From CAZJDM01 sp964544765 (lineage in GTDB: Bacteria > Bdellovibrionota_B > Oligoflexia > CAYFLR01): 37,985 nucleotides of DNA. The notes below the pieces were generated by a model. That model was given only the letters and a program-made list of their open reading frames with translations. It searched no databases and had not been told where the DNA came from. Shown here piece by piece: positions 32,640 through 37,985 of this stretch. Made by a program: the position numbers and the translations under genes. Position 1 is the first letter of the stretch; the number at the start of each line of letters is the position of its first letter. Where the stretch lies: positions 1 through 37,985 of the forward strand of contig CAZJDM010000024.1 in assembly GCA_964544765.1 (NCBI GenBank), written 5' to 3'.

Positions 32640-33860
32640 GTGAAAAATAAAATCTTAAAAACCAAATCAGGCTTATTCTTAATATGTTGTGTAATACTTA
32701 TTCTATGCTTATGGCAATGTGGAAGGGATCAAGTGGTTGATCAGCGCTACACTCAACCTCCCCCATCTTCTCAGAACACACCCTCTTCTTCAGCAAATAA
32801 TTCATTATTACGATTATTACCCCCTTTATATCTTTTTAGAATACCTCTTCCAATTAATATGGAATACCAAGCAGCATATTTATACCTACATTCATTGGCA
32901 AGCGATCCCACAAATCCTAAAGATGAAGTCCTCACACTTAAAGAACAAGCTTCCATTATTAATACCATATTTAAAAACACCCGCGTTGATTTAGCTAAGA
33001 TAAAACAAGGAGTCTCCTCCGGTACCATACAGCCTGAAACCACTGCAGAAGGCTCAACAACCTTAACAACAACCTTTGATCCTATTTCCCAACTTCAAAG
33101 CAAACTTACAATAATAGATGGTTTAGGTGGAGCTTTAAGCTGGACATTGGAAAGAAAGAAAAGAAGCAGTGAAAATTTCACTATTATCTTTACGGGGAAT
33201 TTGACTAGCACTACAAGTACAACAAATACCATAACCGGTTCCTTCACCTTTTTGACCCAACATGAAAACGCTTCCTATAAGCTCCCGCTTCCTATTACTT
33301 ATTTGTTTGAAATATCTGAAGTTTTTTCGGATAGTCTGGCAAAAGTTCCCTCCCCGGTACCAAGTCAACCAGAAGAAAGCGAAAACCAACCTCAATTACT
33401 TCCAAGTATCTGGTATTATCTCAAACAACCAAACGATGACTTCTTTAACCTGACAAACTCATTGCAAAACACTGAAACCGAAGATACACATATTGTCTTA
33501 TCAGCTACCATAGGAGGGAAATTATACAAAGAAACTATCTCCAAATCTAATACTACCTATACAGCAACCAATGTAACTTGGATCTTAAACAGAAATATTA
33601 CCTTAAACACTGGATCATTACTTTTTGATACCACAACACTTAAGATGGTAAACAGTAATAAAAGAATAGCTGCGGGCAATTACAAATCCTACCGATTTTC
33701 TTGGGATGCAGACGGTTCGGGTAAGGCTGAACGCTTTACATTAAACACAACTTCAATTGGAACAAATGATACCGGAGGAACATCTGTTTGTTGGAACCAG
33801 GATCTAAAATATACTAATTGTGAATCCAGCACAGTTGACAACAACAATTCTAATAACTAA
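32640..33860 (+). CDS. Ser/Thr/Asn-rich lipoprotein of unknown function
   Basis: The 406-residue protein starts at GTG 32640 (GGGG 5 nt upstream) with a lipoprotein signal, basic head KNKILKTK, hydrophobic core and lipobox LWQC (Cys27). A low-complexity Pro/Ser/Asn linker follows (residues 38-54). The rest is rich in Thr, Ser and Asn with many short beta strands (FTIIFTGNLTSTTSTTNTIT; YRFSWDADGSGKAERFTLNT), suggesting a surface beta-sandwich. No family recognised. It lies 11 bp after the FlgH-like gene, in the place where flgI often lies, but has no FlgI motifs. Confidence 0.7.
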   Translation: MKNKILKTKSGLFLICCVILILCLWQCGRDQVVDQRYTQPPPSSQNTPSSSANNSLLRLLPPLYLFRIPLPINMEYQAAYLYLHSLASDPTNPKDEVLTLKEQASIINTIFKNTRVDLAKIKQGVSSGTIQPETTAEGSTTLTTTFDPISQLQSKLTIIDGLGGALSWTLERKKRSSENFTIIFTGNLTSTTSTTNTITGSFTFLTQHENASYKLPLPITYLFEISEVFSDSLAKVPSPVPSQPEESENQPQLLPSIWYYLKQPNDDFFNLTNSLQNTETEDTHIVLSATIGGKLYKETISKSNTTYTATNVTWILNRNITLNTGSLLFDTTTLKMVNSNKRIAAGNYKSYRFSWDADGSGKAERFTLNTTSIGTNDTGGTSVCWNQDLKYTNCESSTVDNNNSNN

Positions 33861-33907
33861 TATCCCTAAATTGCTAAGAACATATATATCTCGAAAGGAT
33901 TGGTTCT

Positions 33908-34918
33908 ATGACATCTGTAGATGTAAAAAATATTAAGAAGAAAAAGTCCCCCAAAGCCGTCCCTAAATTATTTAAGGTATTTTTTTTCCTTTTGATTCTA
34001 ACAGGAATTGGATTGGTCATATACACCTCACAAAAATCCTACTATCAAGTCGACTCGCATGAACTTTTAGTAATAAAACGATTGGGAAAATATAATCGAA
34101 CCATGGGGCCAGGACTACATTTTCTGATTCCTTTTGGGATTGAAACCGCCTACCGAGTTAGCACCAGAACTAAAGTTGAAGAATTAGGTTTCCGAACAGT
34201 TAAAGCCGATATAAAAAGTACCCTCGACAAAAAATTTGAGCAAGAATCTATTATTTTGACCGGTGATCTGAATCTTGCAGATGTTAGGTGGTTATTACAA
34301 TATCACGTAACCAATGCTCCAGATTACTTATTTAATGTAAATAATGTACAAAAGCTGATTAGGGATATAGCTTTATCGGCAATGCAAAATGTAGTCGGAG
34401 ATACATCTGTAAGTGACGTCATTACCATTGGAAGAAATATTATCGGTCAAAAAGTGAAACAAATTATGCAAAAGGCTTATGATTCCTTCAAAATAGGGAT
34501 TACAATAGATCTAGTAAGCATTAGAGAATCCAATCCACCTAAATTAGTAATGCCTTCTTTTAACGAAGTAAACGAAGCTAGACAAGAGAAAGAAAAAACT
34601 CTAAACCAAGCATGGGAACATTATAATTCTGAAATTCCTAAGGCTGAAGGAGAGGCCAAAAAAATTATTTCCGAAGCTAAAGCCTATTTCTATGAAAGGA
34701 TCAACAGATCTAAAGGAGATACAAATCGCTTTTTATCTTTATTAGTAGAGTACGAAAAAGCACCACTTATTACTAAAAAACGTTTATACTTTGAGACACT
34801 GGAAGATATAATTCCTGGTATGAACATATATATAAATAATACAGAAACTGGCGGAATTTTACCTTTTTTAAACCTGGCCAATAAATTACCATCACTAAAA
34901 CCCTCTCTTAATAAATAA
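33908..34918 (+). CDS. hflK: SPFH/band-7 protein HflK
   Basis: HflK and HflC form a membrane complex that encloses and modulates the FtsH protease. The 336-residue protein has a cytoplasmic Lys-rich N-terminus, one transmembrane helix (about 24-42, VFFFLLILTGIGLVIYT) and a band-7 domain beginning VDSHELLVIKRLGKYNRTMG with PGLHFLIPFGIE. DLNLADVRWLLQYHV is typical of HflK. A C-terminal Ala/Glu-rich helix follows (FNEVNEARQEKEKTLNQAWE). GAAAGGA lies before the ATG. hflC begins 10 bp after its stop. Confidence 0.93.
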   Translation: MTSVDVKNIKKKKSPKAVPKLFKVFFFLLILTGIGLVIYTSQKSYYQVDSHELLVIKRLGKYNRTMGPGLHFLIPFGIETAYRVSTRTKVEELGFRTVKADIKSTLDKKFEQESIILTGDLNLADVRWLLQYHVTNAPDYLFNVNNVQKLIRDIALSAMQNVVGDTSVSDVITIGRNIIGQKVKQIMQKAYDSFKIGITIDLVSIRESNPPKLVMPSFNEVNEARQEKEKTLNQAWEHYNSEIPKAEGEAKKIISEAKAYFYERINRSKGDTNRFLSLLVEYEKAPLITKKRLYFETLEDIIPGMNIYINNTETGGILPFLNLANKLPSLKPSLNK

Positions 34919-34928
34919 AGGACTTTTT

Positions 34929-35882
34929 ATGAAGTTTTTTTCATTTTCTTTTGTCATTGCAGTCATATTGGCTTACACAACCTACCAAGCTGTTTTTTTG
35001 GTTGATCAGACTGAATACGCTTTTCGATTGCAATTTGGTAGCCCGGTTGGTGATACAATAAAAACACCAGGTATTTATTTCCATATTCCTTATATTCAAA
35101 CCATTGTTAAGTATGACAACCGCCTATTAGACTTCGAGGGAGATTCTACTTTACTACCAACTAAAGATAAAAAATACATATATGTAGATACTTTTGCTAG
35201 ATGGAAAATCACTGATCCCCTACAATTTTATCAATCAATTGGTAACTATAAAAGGGCTCAACAGGTGTTAGACGGTGTGATAGACTCTACTACAGGGGGA
35301 GTTATTTCAAGTTACAATTTAGTCGAAGTTGTTCGAAGCTCAAATAATATACTTGAAACCGTCGATAAGAGTTTTCAAACACTTGCTGAAACTGGAATTG
35401 AAAAAATTCAAACTGGTAGAAAAAAAATTCAAATTGAAATCTTACAAAAAGCAAAAAAAGCCATCAAAAATAATGGAATAGATATCCTGGCTGTGCGATT
35501 TAAAAAAATAGCCTTAGAAGAAAATGTTCTAAAAAAGGTTTTCGAACGTATGATCTCTGAAAGAAAAAAAATCGCCTCACAAATACGAGCGGAAGGAATG
35601 GGAAAAAAGGTTGAAATAGAGGGAAGAGCTTTCAAAGAAAAAAGTCTAATATTAGCTGAATCTCGTAAACAAGCTGCCCAAATCCAAGGTGAGGCCGACG
35701 CTAAATCAGCCCAAATATACGCGGAATCTTATAAAAAAAATACCGATTTTTTTGAATTTTATAGAACCTTAAAATCTTACAAAAAAACCTTGTCCAAAAA
35801 AACAACTCTTTTGATGAACAAAAACGACCCTTACCTAAGTGTACTTCAAGGACAAGGGGTTTTATCCAAAAAACCAAAATAA
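34929..35882 (+). CDS. hflC: SPFH/band-7 protein HflC
   Basis: The 317-residue partner of HflK has an N-terminal transmembrane helix (about 3-20), then VDQTEYAFRLQFGSPVGD, PGIYFHIPYIQTIVKYD, VDTFARWKITDPLQFYQSIG and the C-terminal ERKKIASQIRAEGMGKKVEI with GEADAKSAQIYAESYKK, all classic HflC. No ftsH is in the window. Confidence 0.95.
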   Translation: MKFFSFSFVIAVILAYTTYQAVFLVDQTEYAFRLQFGSPVGDTIKTPGIYFHIPYIQTIVKYDNRLLDFEGDSTLLPTKDKKYIYVDTFARWKITDPLQFYQSIGNYKRAQQVLDGVIDSTTGGVISSYNLVEVVRSSNNILETVDKSFQTLAETGIEKIQTGRKKIQIEILQKAKKAIKNNGIDILAVRFKKIALEENVLKKVFERMISERKKIASQIRAEGMGKKVEIEGRAFKEKSLILAESRKQAAQIQGEADAKSAQIYAESYKKNTDFFEFYRTLKSYKKTLSKKTTLLMNKNDPYLSVLQGQGVLSKKPK

Positions 35883-35896
35883 TCAATTACTCTTCA

Positions 35897-35925
35897 TTGA
35901 AACAATTATATTAATATGTTATTCT
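35897..35925 (+). promoter_or_regulatory. Possible promoter for the PorV-like gene
   Basis: TTGAAA (35897-35902), 17-bp spacer, TATTCT (35920-35925), giving a predicted leader of about 32 nt before ATG 35964. The -10 is a 4 of 6 match. Confidence 0.4.
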
Positions 35926-35963
35926 TAGATATCTGGTAAATCCGTTACATTTTGGAGAATTGT

Positions 35964-37097
35964 ATGAGAATAATCCTCCTTTTATTTTTGCTACTAAGTC
36001 TATCAGTTCAATTACCTGCTAGACAAATTATGAAACATCACCCAACCGTAAGGGCCTTATCCCTAGGTAATGCCTTTACAGCTATATCTGATGATTATGG
36101 AGCTTTATATTACAATCCGGCGGGATTAGGACGACAACTTGAATGGACTTTAGAAGTCCTAACTGTTGATTTAGAGGTAGGGCAAAACTCTATAAAAGCC
36201 TTTAATGACACTCTTGAATTAGCAGAAAAAATGCAAGGATCTCCAGAATTAGGGGATATACTTGAGACTATGCAAAAAAACCTGGGGCAAAAGAAAAACA
36301 TGCATGCTCGTGTGGGTATTCATCCTTATTTAATGCTTCCAATAATTAATTTTGGTATAGGCTTTTTCTTTGATACAAGCATAGATCTAGTGTTCCATCG
36401 CGATCCTTCAGCAGAAATGAGAGTTATTATGGACGCGGGTATGGTAACAGGGTATGCTCATAACTTCTTTAATAAAAGATTAACTCTTGGTGCTACGATT
36501 CGGCCTACAGTTCGAGCATCCATAGATGAAGAGTTTGGTATAAACTTACTAGATAGTGATAAGGATTTTATTGAATATGGCGGTCAAGGTATTGGTACTG
36601 GAGTTGATTTAGGATTAATGTTTACTCCCTATAAGAAATGGAAACCCACCTTAGGTCTTTCCATTCTAGATATAGGCGACACTAATTTCCAACCAATAGA
36701 GGCGGCTGCAGACGTTTTGGGAGTAAAAACTGAGGACTTAGTTGCTCCATTAAGAAACCCTCAATCTGTCAACATAGGTTTTTCTATTAAACCTTCATGG
36801 AGAAAATTATACTCTTTGATTTCATTTGATATCCAGGATATTAATCAAGCTGAATCTTTCGGTAAAAAACTACACTTTGGTACTGAGTTCGGTTGGGGAA
36901 GATGGGTTAAACTTGGACTTGGTATAAATCAATTTAATTTAAGCGATATAGTTAAACAGGAAGGATGGACCGCGGGGATATCTTTGAATGTTATGGTGAT
37001 TAGAATTCAGGTAGTTACTTATGCTGAAGAACTTGGACCGGTAGCTGGTTCTAATCCAGACAGAAGATACCTTTTTCATTTAAAAGCCTTATTATAG
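35964..37097 (+). CDS. Outer-membrane beta-barrel protein, PorV/TraF/UPF0164-like
   Basis: The 377-residue protein has a signal peptide (MRIILLLFLLLSLSVQLPA). The diagnostic block VRALSLGNAFTAISDDYGAL then YYNPAGLGR is shared by the FadL-like PorV/UPF0164/conjugal-TraF barrels. The remaining chain shows alternating strands (LTLGATIRPTVRASID, GTGVDLGLMFTPYKKWKPTL, VNIGFSIKPSWR, GWTAGISLNVMVIRIQVVTY). ATG 35964 is used because GGAG lies 6 nt upstream; the earlier TTG overlaps that site. It is probably an outer-membrane channel or assembly factor. Confidence 0.85.
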   Translation: MRIILLLFLLLSLSVQLPARQIMKHHPTVRALSLGNAFTAISDDYGALYYNPAGLGRQLEWTLEVLTVDLEVGQNSIKAFNDTLELAEKMQGSPELGDILETMQKNLGQKKNMHARVGIHPYLMLPIINFGIGFFFDTSIDLVFHRDPSAEMRVIMDAGMVTGYAHNFFNKRLTLGATIRPTVRASIDEEFGINLLDSDKDFIEYGGQGIGTGVDLGLMFTPYKKWKPTLGLSILDIGDTNFQPIEAAADVLGVKTEDLVAPLRNPQSVNIGFSIKPSWRKLYSLISFDIQDINQAESFGKKLHFGTEFGWGRWVKLGLGINQFNLSDIVKQEGWTAGISLNVMVIRIQVVTYAEELGPVAGSNPDRRYLFHLKALL

Positions 37098-37163
37098 ATT
37101 ATAGGACTTTTACATATGATTATATGGGCAGTAAGAAAAAGTAGTATTTAATTGAGGTACAAT

Positions 37164-37976
37164 ATGATAAAAAAATTGTTTGGTGTTTTGGTTTTAATGT
37201 TTATATACTCCTCTTTTTCTTTATACGGTGAAAATCAAGAACCAAAAAAAGAACCTGCCCCAAAAGAAAAAATGAATACTGGTGTTGAAAAAAAGGATGT
37301 GGAAACTAAGACAGAAAAGAAGGAACCAAAAATTGAATCCAAAGAGCAGGTAGGTAAAGAAGAAAAAAAAGGAGTGAAAAAAGTAAAAAAGGTAAAAGTA
37401 AAAAAGAAAATTAAAGAAGAAAAGGTTTCACCTTTCGTACAATCTTACATCATCGATAGATTTGTATTTGGTTTTGAATGGGGAAAGGCCATGATTTCTC
37501 ATGACCTAATTGAAAAAGCAGAAGGGTATACGACTATATCAATGAGATATTTAATTGGAGATATGATTTTTGACAATCCTTTTTGGGAAGGTATTTTTGC
37601 AGGATTAAGTTATAGTGCTCTTTCTGCTCAAGCTACCAAAGACGATGTTTTTTATCGTGTAACAAGAAACTATCTCGGAATTGAAGGTGGTATATCTTTT
37701 TATTTAGCTAGTTTTTCCAAAGGAAACACCTGGAAAGAAGATATTCTTTTTTCTGCTTCCTATGGTATAGGATATGTTAAAAATAACACTTTCAATTATT
37801 TAGAAAGTAGTGATAAGAAATACTCTTCTGAGTTAGATGGCGAATTATTGACCCAGCTAAAAACTTCTGTAGGGTATAAATTTTTTGGACCATGGCGAGT
37901 AAACTTAAACATTGGCTTTGAAGTTGCAGGTTCTTCTTCCATTCTGTATGGCATTGGCCTTCGTTCAGGTTTTTAA
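37164..37976 (+). CDS. Outer-membrane protein with Lys/Glu-rich linker and small beta-barrel
   Basis: The 270-residue protein starts at ATG 37164 with GAGGT 5 nt upstream. It has a signal peptide (IKKLFGVLVLMFIYSSFSLYG). A highly charged low-complexity linker (about residues 23-88) of Lys, Glu, Pro and Val comes next. A compact barrel domain follows (FVFGFEWGKAMI, GIFAGLSYSALSAQ, YLGIEGGISFYLASF, ILFSASYGIGYV, TSVGYKFFGPWRVNLNIGFE), ending in a terminal Phe, the usual BAM signal. The linker could bind peptidoglycan or nucleic acid, or simply span the periplasm. No family certain. The gene is complete in the window. Confidence 0.72.
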   Translation: MIKKLFGVLVLMFIYSSFSLYGENQEPKKEPAPKEKMNTGVEKKDVETKTEKKEPKIESKEQVGKEEKKGVKKVKKVKVKKKIKEEKVSPFVQSYIIDRFVFGFEWGKAMISHDLIEKAEGYTTISMRYLIGDMIFDNPFWEGIFAGLSYSALSAQATKDDVFYRVTRNYLGIEGGISFYLASFSKGNTWKEDILFSASYGIGYVKNNTFNYLESSDKKYSSELDGELLTQLKTSVGYKFFGPWRVNLNIGFEVAGSSSILYGIGLRSGF

Positions 37977-37985
37977 TATAAGTTG

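Overview
The window is AT-rich DNA (about one third G+C by eye) from a motile, double-membraned bacterium. It encodes flagellar rod proteins (FlgF, FlgG), the ring-assembly factor FlgA and a divergent FlgH-like L-ring lipoprotein. It also encodes HflK/HflC, a bactofilin, several lipoproteins with relaxed lipoboxes (Asn, Gln or Ser before the Cys) and two or three outer-membrane barrel-type proteins. A spirochaete or another deep-branching Gram-negative lineage fits best. That placement is an inference from gene content and lipobox style, with low to moderate confidence.

Layout. The left edge (1-108) carries a strong minus-strand promoter and a boxA-like leader that look like the start of an rRNA operon running off the window. 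Next come a PIN-PhoH ATPase (+), holA with a beta-propeller gene (-), and a coiled-coil membrane protein (+). The translation block tRNA-Val, infC, rpmI, rplT, merR (-) follows; infC appears to start at AUA, and an 8-bp repeat containing Shine-Dalgarno-like motifs precedes rplT. From 6.3 to 10.5 kb lie a small zinc-ribbon protein, a TolB-like propeller, a bactofilin and an RNase Y with a degenerate KH domain. From 10.6 to 15.0 kb is a tightly overlapping three-gene plus-strand operon: an SbcD/YhaO-like protein, an SbcC/YhaN-like protein and a secreted protein. The first two are full length but have lost the catalytic motifs of their families. From 15.1 to 19.0 kb are a triple-repeat lipoprotein, an exported barrel-like protein and dnaJ.

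At 19.07-19.32 kb a 32-bp tandem array of imperfect palindromes spans an assembly gap (100 N) and runs up to the start of a DUF4143-type AAA ATPase gene. A secreted PPP-type phosphatase follows. From 22.7 to 28.5 kb a minus-strand operon links a FAD enzyme, folD, gcvT, gcvH, proC, an exported unknown and an MTH1187-family protein. It couples glycine cleavage to folate one-carbon metabolism, but gcvP is not present. From 28.9 to 37.98 kb all genes are on the plus strand: flgF, flgG, flgA, flgH-like, a Ser/Thr-rich lipoprotein, hflK, hflC and two outer-membrane proteins.

The features most likely to be undescribed are the catalytically dead SbcCD/YhaNO-like pair, the palindrome array beside the DUF4143 ATPase, the rplT leader repeat, and a dispersed inverted-repeat element (8128-8250, with a diverged partial copy near 15013) that sits between convergent genes.
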